DNA of 64,000 nt, from the NCBI RefSeq assembly GCF_018847975.1, contig NZ_CP072597.1, positions 3,387,001 to 3,451,000 of the forward strand, given 5' to 3'. This document shows positions 17,407 through 26,267 of the stretch, piece by piece. Made by a program: the position numbers and the translations under genes. This DNA comes from Lysobacter sp. K5869. GTDB taxonomy: Bacteria; Pseudomonadota; Gammaproteobacteria; Xanthomonadales; Xanthomonadaceae. How positions within the stretch are numbered: the stretch's first letter is position 1; the number at the start of each line of letters is the position of its first letter. Under the pieces are notes generated by a model that saw only the letters and a program-made list of their open reading frames with translations, searched no databases and had not been told where the DNA came from.

Positions 17407-19806
17407 ATGTTCTATGCGGCAAGGACGCCGCCGTTCGGAAAACTCGTAGCGCTCGCCTTGCTGGCCGGCATCGGCGCCGCACTGGCTTGGCCGGGGTTGC
17501 TGCCTTGGCAGGCGTCGGCGCCGCTTGCCGCGTTCGCCGCCGCCGGTTGGTGGCGACTGCGGCGCGCCCGCACGCTCGCAACCTTCGTCTTCGGCTTCGC
17601 GCTCGCGAGTCTGCACGCGGCGTACGCGCTGTCGCTGCAATTGCCGCCGAACTGGGAAAAGCGCGACGTCGTCCTGAGCGGCCGCATCGTCGATTTGCCC
17701 CAGCACGAGCCGCGCCGCAGCCAATTCCGCTTCCGCGTCGACGGCGATGCGTCGCAACCCGAGCCCTTGCGCGGACGATTGCTGCGGCTCGCGTGGTACG
17801 ACGACGATCCCGCCGCGCGCGCCGCGCTCAAGGCCGGCCAGCGCTGGCGCCTGCAGGCGCGGGTGCGCGCGCCGCGCGGCTTGCGCAACCCGGGCGGTCC
17901 CGATGCCGAGAAGTACGCCTTGGCGCAGCGGCTCGGCGCCAACGGCTATCTGCGCGATCCGCAAGTCGGCGCGCATTTGCTCGCGCCGCCCTCCGGCCTG
18001 GACGCATGGCGCGAAGCCATGTGCGCGCGCATCGCCGCGGCGGTGACGACGCCCGGATCGCGCTTCGTGCGCGCACTTGCGCTCGGCGATACGCGCGGTC
18101 TCGACGATGCCGATTGGGACGTCCTGCGCGCCGACGGCCTCACCCATCTGATCGCCATTTCCGGTTTCCACGTCGGCCTCGTTGCCGGTTTCTTCGCCTT
18201 GTTCGCGCGCGGCGCGTGGTGGCTGTGGCCGCGCCTGGGGCGTTACGTGCCGGCGGTCGTCGCGGCATCGATAGCGGCGATGCTCGGCGGCTTGCTGTAC
18301 GCCGCGGCGGCCGGTTTCGCGCTGCCGACCGTGCGCACGTGGCTGATGATCGCGATCGTGGCGGCCCTGCGCCTGATGCGGCGGCCGGTCCACGGCGTCG
18401 ATGCCTTGGCGCTGGCGGCGATCGCGGTATTGCTGGCCGATCCGCTCGCGCTGCTCGGCGCCGGTTTCTGGCTGAGCTTCCTCGGCGTCGCGTGGCTGCT
18501 GTGGTGTTTGCCGGCGGCGGGCGAGGGCGGCTGGCGCGAGCGCTTGGGCGGCTTCGTCTCGGCCCAGGGCGTGGCCAGCCTGGGCTTGCTGCCGTTGTGC
18601 GCGGCGCTGTTCGGACAAGCGTCGTTGGCGGGGCCGCTGGCGAATCTGATCGCGGTGCCTTGGTGGAGTCTGATCGTCGTGCCGCTGGCGCTGATCGGCA
18701 CGGGCCTGGAAACCGTCCACCCCGGTGCGGGCGAATTCGCCTGGCGCTGGGCGGCGGCTTGCTTCGAGCCCGGTTGGCCCGGATTCCAAGCGCTGGCCGG
18801 CAGCGGTCTGGCGCTGTGGTGGTTGCCCGAGCCGCGCTGGTTCGCGCTGCCGCTGGCCCTGCTCGGCGCGTTCTGGCTGTTGCTGCCGCGTGGGACGCCC
18901 GGCAAAGCGCTGGCGCTGTTGCTATGGCTGCCGCTGCTGTACCCGGACCGGCATCTGCCCGAGCCGGGCGAGGCCGAACTGGTCGTAATCGACGTAGGGC
19001 AGGGGCTGTCGGTATTGGTGCGCACCGCTCATCACAGCCTGCTGTTCGACGCCGGCCCCGCGGTGCGCGACGGCTTCGACGCCGGCGAGCGCGCGGTGGC
19101 GCCGGCGCTGCACGCGCTCGGCGTGCGCCGGCTCGATGCGGCCGTCGCCAGTCACGGCGATCAAGACCATGCCGGCGGCTGGGCCGCGGTGCTGCGCGCC
19201 TTCCCCGCGCCGCTCAGATTCGCGCCGTCCGGCATCGAAGGCGAAGCCGTGCGCGGCCTGCAGCCGCACGTCTGCGAAGCCGGCCGCGAATGGCGCTGGG
19301 ACGGCGTGCGCCTGCGCTTTCTGCATCCGCCCGCGCACTTTCCCTACCTGCGCAACGAATCCAGTTGCGTGCTGCGCATCGACAGCGAACACGGCAGCGC
19401 GTTGCTGACCGGCGACATCGGCGAGGTGATCGAGCGCGATCTGGTCCGGCGCGCCGCGCAATCGCCGGACGACACCTTGCGCGCCGACGTCGTTCTGGTC
19501 GCCCACCACGGCAGCGCCGAATCCTCCGATCCGGCCTTCGTGCGCGCCACCGGCGCCCGCTACGCCCTGGTCTCCAGCGGCCACGGCAACCGCTTCGGCC
19601 ATCCGCGCGCGGCGGTGGTCGAGCGCTGGCGCCGGGCCGGGGCGGAGGTGGCCGACACCGCCGCCGGCGGCGCCCTGCGGATCGGGCTGCGCGCGCCGTC
19701 CGGCGGGGACGGGCCCGGGCCGCGCCTGGAAACGCGACGTCAGGCACACCCAAGGCTGTGGGACGCGAGCCGGCGCGCGCCTGGGCTATCCTATCGGCCG
19801 GATTGA
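17407..19806 (+). CDS. comEC: DNA internalisation competence protein ComEC/Rec2
   Basis: A 799-residue polytopic protein forming the inner-membrane channel for single-stranded DNA in natural transformation. The N-terminus is hydrophobic, then a soluble DUF4131/OB-like part (about residues 70-200). The competence core with many helices follows (SRFVRALALGDTRGL and HLIAISGFHVGLVAGFFAL near residues 220-260). The C-terminal metallo-beta-lactamase-like domain runs from about residue 526 (VVIDVGQGLSVLV) through SHGDQDHAGG near 584 to VAHHGSAESSD near 700. The start at 17407 has AGGAG upstream; earlier in-frame ATGs add an Arg-rich extension. The window holds no other competence genes. Confidence 0.92.
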   Translation: MFYAARTPPFGKLVALALLAGIGAALAWPGLLPWQASAPLAAFAAAGWWRLRRARTLATFVFGFALASLHAAYALSLQLPPNWEKRDVVLSGRIVDLPQHEPRRSQFRFRVDGDASQPEPLRGRLLRLAWYDDDPAARAALKAGQRWRLQARVRAPRGLRNPGGPDAEKYALAQRLGANGYLRDPQVGAHLLAPPSGLDAWREAMCARIAAAVTTPGSRFVRALALGDTRGLDDADWDVLRADGLTHLIAISGFHVGLVAGFFALFARGAWWLWPRLGRYVPAVVAASIAAMLGGLLYAAAAGFALPTVRTWLMIAIVAALRLMRRPVHGVDALALAAIAVLLADPLALLGAGFWLSFLGVAWLLWCLPAAGEGGWRERLGGFVSAQGVASLGLLPLCAALFGQASLAGPLANLIAVPWWSLIVVPLALIGTGLETVHPGAGEFAWRWAAACFEPGWPGFQALAGSGLALWWLPEPRWFALPLALLGAFWLLLPRGTPGKALALLLWLPLLYPDRHLPEPGEAELVVIDVGQGLSVLVRTAHHSLLFDAGPAVRDGFDAGERAVAPALHALGVRRLDAAVASHGDQDHAGGWAAVLRAFPAPLRFAPSGIEGEAVRGLQPHVCEAGREWRWDGVRLRFLHPPAHFPYLRNESSCVLRIDSEHGSALLTGDIGEVIERDLVRRAAQSPDDTLRADVVLVAHHGSAESSDPAFVRATGARYALVSSGHGNRFGHPRAAVVERWRRAGAEVADTAAGGALRIGLRAPSGGDGPGPRLETRRQAHPRLWDASRRAPGLSYRPD

Positions 19807-19833
19807 AGTCGGCCACGGGCCGGAGGTTCGCGA

Positions 19834-20493
19834 GTGCTGGAACTGGTGAAGGCCGGCGGTTGGCCGATGATTCCGTTGTTGATCCTGTCGGCCCTGGCCC
19901 TGGCGATCATCATCGAGCGGCTGTGGACCCTGCGCCGGCGCGCCGTGCTGCCGCCCAACCTGGGCCAGGAAGTGCGCGCCTGGGCCGCCGGCGGCAAGCT
20001 CGACCCGGCCCACATCGAGTCGCTGCGCTCGACCGCGCCGCTGGGCGCGCTGCTCGCCGCCGCGCTCGACGTGCGCGGCCGCCCGCGCGAGGAAATCCGC
20101 GAACGCATCGAGGACGTGGGCCGGCATCTGGTCCACCGCATGGAGCGTTACCTGAACACGCTCGGCACCATCGCCGCGGCCGGCCCGCTGCTCGGCCTGT
20201 TCGGCACCGTGGTCGGCATGATCCAGATGTTCCTGGTCATCAACGACCACGGCATCGGCGACGTCAACCAGCTCGCCGGCGGCATCGGCAAGGCGCTGGT
20301 GTGCACCGCCACCGGCATGATCGTGGCGATCCCGGCGCTGATCGCGCACCGCTGGTTCCGCGGCCGCGTGTCCGAATACATCGTGGCGATGGAGCACGAG
20401 GCCATCGCCCTGGTCGATGTGCTGCAGCAGCATCCCGGCGAAGGCCGCGCCAGCGAGCCGCGCCCGGTGCGTCTGGCCGGCGGCCAGGGCTGA
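19834..20493 (+). CDS. ExbB/TolQ-family proton channel subunit
   Basis: A 219-residue protein with three membrane segments (residues 10-28, about 105-130 and 148-172) typical of MotA/TolQ/ExbB. Conserved features are GTIAAAGPLLGLFGTVVGMI, with the T-A-PLLGLxGTVxGMI family core, and GIGKALVCTATGMIVAIPAL. With the next gene it forms a proton-driven stator. It starts with GTG after a GGAGGT site. The gene pair sits between comEC and msbA, an order common in Xanthomonadaceae; the energised partner (TonB- or TolA-like) is not here. Confidence 0.88.
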   Translation: MLELVKAGGWPMIPLLILSALALAIIIERLWTLRRRAVLPPNLGQEVRAWAAGGKLDPAHIESLRSTAPLGALLAAALDVRGRPREEIRERIEDVGRHLVHRMERYLNTLGTIAAAGPLLGLFGTVVGMIQMFLVINDHGIGDVNQLAGGIGKALVCTATGMIVAIPALIAHRWFRGRVSEYIVAMEHEAIALVDVLQQHPGEGRASEPRPVRLAGGQG

Positions 20494-20504
20494 GGCGCCG
20501 CCGC

Positions 20505-20972
20505 ATGCGCATCCGCGACCACCGCGCCGACGACGAGCCGGAGATCAATCTGGTTCCGCTGATCGACGTGATCCTGGTGTTGATCATCTTCTTCGTGGTC
20601 ACCGCCACCTTCGACGCGCGCTCGGTGCTCAAGCTCGAGTTGCCGCGCGCCACCGGCGAGCCGTCCGGCGACGCCAGCCAGGCGCTGGTGGTGCTGGTCA
20701 ACGCCGAGGGCCGTTACTTCGTCGGCGACCGCGAGGTGCTGCGCGACGATCTGGAATCGCTCAAGAGCACCATCGCGGAGGTCGCCGGCGACAACCGCGA
20801 CCGCACCGTGATGCTGCGCGCCGACGCGCGCACGCCGTATCAGGCCGTGGTCACCGTCTACGACGCGCTCGGCCAGCTCGGTTTCCGCAAGATCATGAGC
20901 GCGACCGCGCCGCCGGCGCCGACCGCCGCCAAGCCCGCCGCGGCAGCGGCGTCCCCGGGAGCGACGCGGTGA
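20505..20972 (+). CDS. ExbD/TolR-family stator protein
   Basis: A 155-residue protein with a short cytoplasmic N-terminus and one membrane helix, EINLVPLIDVILVLIIFFVV. The Asp in PLIDV is the protonatable residue of the family. A periplasmic domain follows, ending in a Pro/Ala tail. It works with the ExbB-like protein encoded immediately upstream. Its stop overlaps the msbA start (GTGA). Confidence 0.9.
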   Translation: MRIRDHRADDEPEINLVPLIDVILVLIIFFVVTATFDARSVLKLELPRATGEPSGDASQALVVLVNAEGRYFVGDREVLRDDLESLKSTIAEVAGDNRDRTVMLRADARTPYQAVVTVYDALGQLGFRKIMSATAPPAPTAAKPAAAAASPGATR

Positions 20973-22723
20973 CGGCGAACGCGACCGCCTCGCCGTGGCA
21001 GACCTACCGCCGCCTGCTCCGCTTCGCGCTGCCTTACCGCGGCCTGCTGTGGCTGGCGGGCATCGGCATGCTGATCGAAGCGGTCGCCGGCGCGGGCTTC
21101 ACCAAGTTGATGGACCCGATCATCAACCAGACCTTCATCGCCAAGAACACTACGGTGGCGGTGTGGTTGCCGGCGGCGATCGTCGGCCTGTTCGTGCTGC
21201 GCGGGATCGCGGGTTACATCACCGACTACTACATGGCCAAGTCCGGTCGCGGCGTGGCCCGCGATCTGCGCGTGCAGGTGCTGGCCAAGTACCTGCGCCT
21301 GCCGGGCTCGCGCTTCGACAGCGAGCCGGTGCCGTCGATGCTGGTGCGGCTGGGTTCCGACAGCGATCAGGTCGCGCAGGCCTCGGTCGACGCTTTGAAG
21401 GTGATGGTGCAGCAATCGACCCAGGCGCTGGCGCTGCTGGTGGTGATGCTGTGGACGAGCTGGCAGGTCACCGTTGCGGTGTTCCTGATGGCGCCGCCGC
21501 TGGCCTGGGTCATGGACAAGGTCGGCCGCCGTTATCGCCGCATCAGCCACCGCATCCAGGAGAGCGGGGCGCAGTTGCTGCTGGCCGCCGATCAGGCGCT
21601 GTCGAACCAGCAGGAAGTGAAGATCTACGGCGCGCAGAAGTCCGAGCTCGACCGCTATGGCGCCATCGCCGATCAGTACCTCAAGCTCAGCCTCAAGGTC
21701 GAATCCACGCGCTCCATCGCCTCGGGCATGGTCCAGCTGATGGGGTCGGTCGGCCTGGCGATGCTGCTGTTCGTGGCCGGGCGCGAGGCCTTCGCCGGGC
21801 GCCTGGACGCCGGCGGTTTCGTGACGCTGATGGTGTCGATGATGGCGATCATCCCCAACCTGCGTCAGCTCACCAACGTGCAGAACATGCTCCAGCGCGG
21901 CGTGGCCTCGGCCGAGCGCCTGTTCGAGGTGCTCGACGCGGCCGAAGAGCCCGACAGCGGCGGCCGCGATCTCGCGCGCAGCCAAGGCTTGATCGAGTTC
22001 CGCGAGGTCACCGCGCGTTATCCGGGCCAGGAGCGTCCGGCGCTCAGCGACATCAGCTTTATCGCCCGGCCGGGCACGGTCACCGCCATCGTCGGCCGCT
22101 CCGGCAGCGGCAAGTCGAGCCTGATCAAGCTGATCCCGCGCTTCTACGATCCCGAGGCCGGGCAGATCCTGCTCGACGGCCACAGCCTCACCGACTACAA
22201 GCTGGCCGACCTGCGCCGCCAGATCGCCTTGGTCGGCCAGCAAGTGATGCTGTTCGACGGCACCATCGCCGCCAACGTGGCCTACGGCGAGATGCAGAGC
22301 GTCGACGCGGCCGCGCTGGAGCGCGCGATCCAGGGCGCCAACGCGGCCGAGTTCGTCGACAAGCTGCCCGACGGCTTGAACGCGGCGATCGGCGCCAAGG
22401 GCGGCAAGCTCTCCGGCGGCCAGCGCCAGCGTCTGGCGATCGCCCGCGCGATGCTCAAGGACGCGCCGATCCTGATCCTCGACGAAGCCACCGCGGCGCT
22501 CGACACCGAGTCCGAGCGCTTGGTCCAGGACGCGCTGGAACGGCTGATGCCCGACCGCACCACGCTGGTCATCGCGCATCGCTTGTCGACCATCGAACAC
22601 GCCGATCAGGTGTTGGTGATGGATCAGGGCCGCATCGTCGAGCGCGGCTCGCACAGCGAACTGCTCGCGCAGGGCGGCTTGTACGCGCATCTGCACCGCA
22701 TGCAGTTCCGCGAGGCCGAATGA
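20969..22723 (+). CDS. msbA: Lipid A export ABC transporter MsbA
   Basis: A 584-residue half-transporter. Six membrane helices span residues about 25-310, and the ATPase domain runs from about 350. Walker [10 protein letters not shown] begins at residue 376, the signature [15 protein letters not shown] at 481, and Walker B is [28 protein letters not shown] is typical of MsbA. It flips lipid A-core across the inner membrane. The GTG start overlaps the stop of the ExbD-like gene, and lpxK follows, so the block serves lipopolysaccharide assembly. Confidence 0.93.
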   Translation: MTANATASPWQTYRRLLRFALPYRGLLWLAGIGMLIEAVAGAGFTKLMDPIINQTFIAKNTTVAVWLPAAIVGLFVLRGIAGYITDYYMAKSGRGVARDLRVQVLAKYLRLPGSRFDSEPVPSMLVRLGSDSDQVAQASVDALKVMVQQSTQALALLVVMLWTSWQVTVAVFLMAPPLAWVMDKVGRRYRRISHRIQESGAQLLLAADQALSNQQEVKIYGAQKSELDRYGAIADQYLKLSLKVESTRSIASGMVQLMGSVGLAMLLFVAGREAFAGRLDAGGFVTLMVSMMAIIPNLRQLTNVQNMLQRGVASAERLFEVLDAAEEPDSGGRDLARSQGLIEFREVTARYPGQERPALSDISFIARPGTVTAIVGRSGSGKSSLIKLIPRFYDPEAGQILLDGHSLTDYKLADLRRQIALVGQQVMLFDGTIAANVAYGEMQSVDAAALERAIQGANAAEFVDKLPDGLNAAIGAKGGKLSGGQRQRLAIARAMLKDAPILILDEATAALDTESERLVQDALERLMPDRTTLVIAHRLSTIEHADQVLVMDQGRIVERGSHSELLAQGGLYAHLHRMQFREAE

Positions 22724-22961
22724 AGGGCGCGCTCGAATGCTCGGCGGATCGTGCGACCGGTCGGGTGGCGGTGCGGCCAGCCGCTGCGGATTCGGCGGCG
22801 CGCCGCGCGAAGCAAGCGTTCGCGCGCGCGAGCGGCCGCGATGCGGTCGACGTTGCCGCCAACGAAGACGCTCGTTACGGTGCGGCGGACATCGCTGCGG
22901 CGCGGCGCGCGGCGCATCGTTGTGTCCCGGCCCGACGCACCGCCCCTCGGAGCGCGCGCCG

Positions 22962-23999
22962 ATGACCACCGAACACCGCGGCGGCCCGCCGGCTTACTGG
23001 TACGACGAAAGCCCGGTGCCGGCGCACGCGCGCCTGCTCGCCGCGCTGTACGGCGCCGTCACCAGCCTGCGCCGCGGTCTCTACCGCAAAGGCCTCAAGC
23101 GCAGCCGCCATCCCGGCGTGCCGGTGCTGGTGGTCGGCAACATCACCGCCGGCGGCGCCGGCAAGACGCCGCTGACCATCGCGTTGGTCCAGCGCCTCAG
23201 GCAGGAAGGCTGGAACCCCGGCGTCGCCACCCGCGGCTACGGCCGCGACGACGCCGCGACGCCGTTGTGGGTCGAGCGCAACACCGACGCGCGCGTCGGC
23301 GGCGACGAGCCGGTGCTGATCGCGCGCCGTACCGGCGCCAAGGTCCGCGCCGACCGCGACCGCGCCAGCGCCGCGCGCGCGCTGGCCGAGGCCGGTTGCG
23401 ATCTGGTGATCTGCGACGACGGCCTGCAGCACTACCGGCTGGCGCGCGATATCGAAATCGAAGTGGTCGACGGCCGCCGCCGCTACGGCAACGGCCAGTT
23501 GCTGCCGGCCGGTCCCCTGCGCGAACCGCCCGAGCGCGGCGCGCAGTGCGACTTCCGCGTCGTCAACCTGCCGCAGCCCGCGCCCGGCGAAGCGGCGGCC
23601 AACGCCGGCTTCGGCGAATGGCCGATGCGTCTGGTCGCCGATCAAGCGCTGCCGCTGCTCGGCGCGCGTCCGCTCAAGCTCGACGGCTTCGCGGGGCAGC
23701 GCGTGCACGCGGTCGCCGGGATCGGCGACCCGGAGCGCTACTTCGCCATGCTGCGCGGTTTCGGCATCGCCGTGGTTCCGCACGCGTTCGCCGACCATCA
23801 CCGCTACGCCGCCGCCGATTTCGCCTTCGGCAGCAAGCTGCCGGTGCTGATGACCGAGAAGGACGCGGTCAAGATCCCGCTGGACGGGCAGGGCGGGTTC
23901 GATCCGGAGTCGTACTACAGCGTACCGGTGCGGGCCGAATTGCCGGAGGCGTTCTGGGTGTCGTTGTTGGACAAGCTGCAGGCGCTCAAACGCAAGTGA
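22962..23999 (+). CDS. lpxK: Tetraacyldisaccharide 4'-kinase
   Basis: A 345-residue inner-membrane-associated kinase that phosphorylates the lipid A disaccharide at the 4' position. The N-terminal segment after [23 protein letters not shown] leads into the P-loop [12 protein letters not shown] near residue 60. [20 protein letters not shown] contains the family DDGLQH motif, and [11 protein letters not shown] is the conserved loop. The 238-base gap after msbA holds no convincing gene. Confidence 0.93.
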   Translation: MTTEHRGGPPAYWYDESPVPAHARLLAALYGAVTSLRRGLYRKGLKRSRHPGVPVLVVGNITAGGAGKTPLTIALVQRLRQEGWNPGVATRGYGRDDAATPLWVERNTDARVGGDEPVLIARRTGAKVRADRDRASAARALAEAGCDLVICDDGLQHYRLARDIEIEVVDGRRRYGNGQLLPAGPLREPPERGAQCDFRVVNLPQPAPGEAAANAGFGEWPMRLVADQALPLLGARPLKLDGFAGQRVHAVAGIGDPERYFAMLRGFGIAVVPHAFADHHRYAAADFAFGSKLPVLMTEKDAVKIPLDGQGGFDPESYYSVPVRAELPEAFWVSLLDKLQALKRK

Positions 24000-24011
24000 C
24001 GCCGTAACCGC

Positions 24012-24084
24012 ATTGGCGCGGTCGCAGCTCGCGCAGCTCCTACGGGTAGCCCATGTAGGAGCTGTGCAAGCTGCGACCGCGAAC
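24012..24084. repeat. Inverted pair of GTAGGAGCTG-type repeats
   Basis: Arms at 24012-24043 and 24055-24084 are near-perfect reverse complements separated by 11 bases. They are a variant of the GTAGGAGCGGC family, with coordinated GGAGCTG/CAGCTCC changes in both arms. The matched changes suggest the hairpin itself is maintained. Confidence 0.75.
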
Positions 24085-24150
24085 CTTCGCCGACCGCGCC
24101 ACCCGCTTCCGCGCCGCGCAACCATCACGCCGAATCGGCAATACTCGACC

Positions 24151-24210
24151 CGCACACCGCACACCGCACACCGCACACCGCACACCGCACCTCGCACCTC
24201 GCACCTCGCA
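24151..24210. repeat. Heptanucleotide tandem repeat upstream of kdsB
   Basis: Five exact copies of CGCACAC (24151-24185) are followed by three copies of CGCACCT (24186-24206) and a partial CGCA. The tract ends 34 bases before the kdsB start codon, within the likely promoter or leader. Simple-sequence tracts of this kind can change length by strand slippage. Confidence 0.85.
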
Positions 24211-24244
24211 TCAAGCGCCACGCCTCACCGCTCCGGAGCCGAAC

Positions 24245-25021
24245 ATGAGCCAGGACTTCGTCGTCGCCATCCCCGCCCGTTACGCCGCCTCGCGTCTGCC
24301 CGGCAAGCCGCTGCGCGAGCTCGCCGGCGAACCGCTGGTGCTGCACGTCGCCCGCCGCGCGCTCGCCGCCGGCGCGCGCGAGGTGTGGATCGCCACCGAC
24401 GACGCGCGCATCGCCGACGCGCTCAAGGACAGCGGCGTGCAGATCGCGATGACTTCGCCCGACCACGCCTCGGGCACCGACCGTCTGGCCGAATGCGCCG
24501 ACCTCGCCGGTTGGCGCGACGACACCGTCGTGGTCAATCTGCAAGGCGACGAACCCTTCGCCCCGGCCGCCGGCATCGTCGCCGTCGCCGAGACCCTGCG
24601 CGACAGCGGCGCCGAGATGTCGACCCTCGCGGTCGCGGTGACCGAGGTCGAAACCCTGTTCGACCCCAACGCAGTCAAGCTGGTGCGCGCCGGCAACGGC
24701 GACGCCTTGTACTTCAGCCGCGCGCCGATCCCATGGCCGCGCGACGCCTTCGCCAAGGACCGCGAGCGCATGCCCGGCGGCGGCGAATGGCTGCGCCACA
24801 TCGGCATCTACGGCTACCGCGCCGGCTTCCTGCGCAAGTTCGCCAAGATGCGTCCGGGCCGGTTGGAGCAGATCGAATCGCTGGAGCAGTTGCGCGCGCT
24901 GGAAGCCGGCTACCGCATCGCCGTCGGCATCACGCCCGAGGCGTTCCCGCCCGGCGTGGACACGCCGGAGGATCTGGCCCGCGCCGAGGCCTTCCTGGCC
25001 GCGCAAGGCGAGGGCGGCTGA
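24245..25021 (+). CDS. kdsB: 3-deoxy-manno-octulosonate cytidylyltransferase
   Basis: A 258-residue nucleotidyltransferase making CMP-Kdo for lipopolysaccharide inner core. Family segments: [17 protein letters not shown] (N-terminal CTP-binding loop), [33 protein letters not shown] and [12 protein letters not shown], then [12 protein letters not shown] and [10 protein letters not shown] near the C-terminus. A GGAG site precedes the ATG. The spacer upstream carries a heptanucleotide repeat. The next gene starts three bases after its stop. Confidence 0.95.
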   Translation: MSQDFVVAIPARYAASRLPGKPLRELAGEPLVLHVARRALAAGAREVWIATDDARIADALKDSGVQIAMTSPDHASGTDRLAECADLAGWRDDTVVVNLQGDEPFAPAAGIVAVAETLRDSGAEMSTLAVAVTEVETLFDPNAVKLVRAGNGDALYFSRAPIPWPRDAFAKDRERMPGGGEWLRHIGIYGYRAGFLRKFAKMRPGRLEQIESLEQLRALEAGYRIAVGITPEAFPPGVDTPEDLARAEAFLAAQGEGG

Positions 25022-25024
25022 GCC

Positions 25025-25501
25025 GTGCGCTTGCTGGTGGTGTGCCTGGGCAACATCTGCCGCTCGCCGGTGGCCGAGGGCGTGCTGCGCGCGCGCATCG
25101 AGGCCTCGTCGCTGCGCGGCCTGATCGAACTCGACTCGGCCGGCACCGGCGACTGGCACATCGGCGAACCGCCGGACCGGCGCTCGATCGCCAACGCCGC
25201 GCAGCACGGCGTCGACATCTCCGGCCTGCGCGCGCGCCAACTCGCCGCCGCCGATTACCGCGAATGCGACTGGCTGCTGTGCGCCGACCGCGCCAACCTG
25301 CGCGACGTCCGCGCCCGCGCGCCGGCGAACGCCACCGCCCAGAGTGCGTTGCTGCTCGATTGGTGCGGCACCGTCGCCGACAGCGAAATCCCCGATCCCT
25401 ACACCGGCGGTCCTGCGCAGTTCGAGCACGTGTTCCAACTGCTGGACCGCGCCGCCGACGGCGCCATCGCGCGGCTGCGGCGGGAGTTGCAGCTGCGTTG
25501 A
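25025..25501 (+). CDS. Low-molecular-weight protein-tyrosine phosphatase
   Basis: A 158-residue phosphatase with the P-loop CLGNICRS (Cys7, Arg13) and the general acid Asp124 in DPYTGG. Such enzymes dephosphorylate bacterial tyrosine kinases of polysaccharide export (Wzb/Wzc type), though no tyrosine kinase gene is in the window. GTG start, three bases after kdsB, so co-transcribed with it. Confidence 0.88.
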   Translation: MRLLVVCLGNICRSPVAEGVLRARIEASSLRGLIELDSAGTGDWHIGEPPDRRSIANAAQHGVDISGLRARQLAAADYRECDWLLCADRANLRDVRARAPANATAQSALLLDWCGTVADSEIPDPYTGGPAQFEHVFQLLDRAADGAIARLRRELQLR

Positions 25502-26267
25502 GTGCGGTGGGAGCGGCGTGCGGTTTTCCTGCCGAACCGGGCCGCTTCGTATCGAAGCGCAAAACCATGCAGGCGATGCAGCTCCGCGGCGGGACGGTGC
25601 CTTCGCGTGCGACGATTTGCTGCCGGATTGCCGTGTCGGCGCCGACGCGTCCGCGTGGCCGCCGCGCGGTTTCGACGCGAGCGGCCTGCCGGTTCGATGC
25701 GGTCCCGCCGGATCGCGGCATCCGGGCGCTTGCGCTGCGCCGCTTCGACGAGGGATGCGCTCCGCCGGGCTCGCTGCTCTTCTATCGGATCGCTGCCCGC
25801 GAAGACGAAGCGTTTTAAGGGCAAACCTCTCCCGACCGACGCACGGCTTTGCGCAGGCAGGAGTTTTTCGATGTTTGCTTGTCGACTCCCGCGCCGGCGC
25901 TTGCGCCGGAGAGGCCGGGCGGAAGTCCCGTCGTTATGGATGGACCGTAGAACCGCCCGACTCGACGCTTTCCGCGAGGGCGGTCCGCCAGAGCGGACGA
26001 CTTCGGCCCTAAAGCGTCGCCCGCGCCCTACCGCCGCGGCAAAAAAACCAACGCATTCAGCCGCCCATCCCATCGCCGCCCCTTGCGCTCGCGCATAATC
26101 GACCCAATTCAGTTCCCGCCCCGATCCGCCGGCCGCCGTGCCGGCCGCCAGCCGCCGCCGATGCTTTCTCCCGCGACGCCCGCCATCGCTTCCGCTCCTT
26201 CGCCCCGCCGCGCACGCGCGGTCGCGCCTCGCCGCATCCGCGCGGCCATGCCCCGGAGCGCGCGCGC
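25502..26267. other. Large intergenic region without a credible gene
   Basis: Open frames here are Arg/Ala/Pro-rich on both strands and lack recognisable motifs. From about 25810 to 26016 the sequence is rich in inverted repeats (for example GCGCCGGCGCTTGCGCCGG near 25900) and is bounded by GCGTTTTAAGGGC (25810-25822) and GCCCTAAAGCG (26006-26016), which are nearly complementary. It may be a structured RNA or a repeat element. The uvrC promoter should lie near its right end. Confidence 0.5.

Noticed and set aside
22720..22965. An 81-codon frame overlapping the msbA stop by ATGA and ending just before lpxK
   Set aside because: The product is Arg/Ala-rich with no motif, as expected for chance open frames in very GC-rich DNA. 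Only the overlap argues for it.
24151..24210. CRISPR-like array before kdsB
   Set aside because: Units are seven bases with no spacers, so it is a simple-sequence tract.
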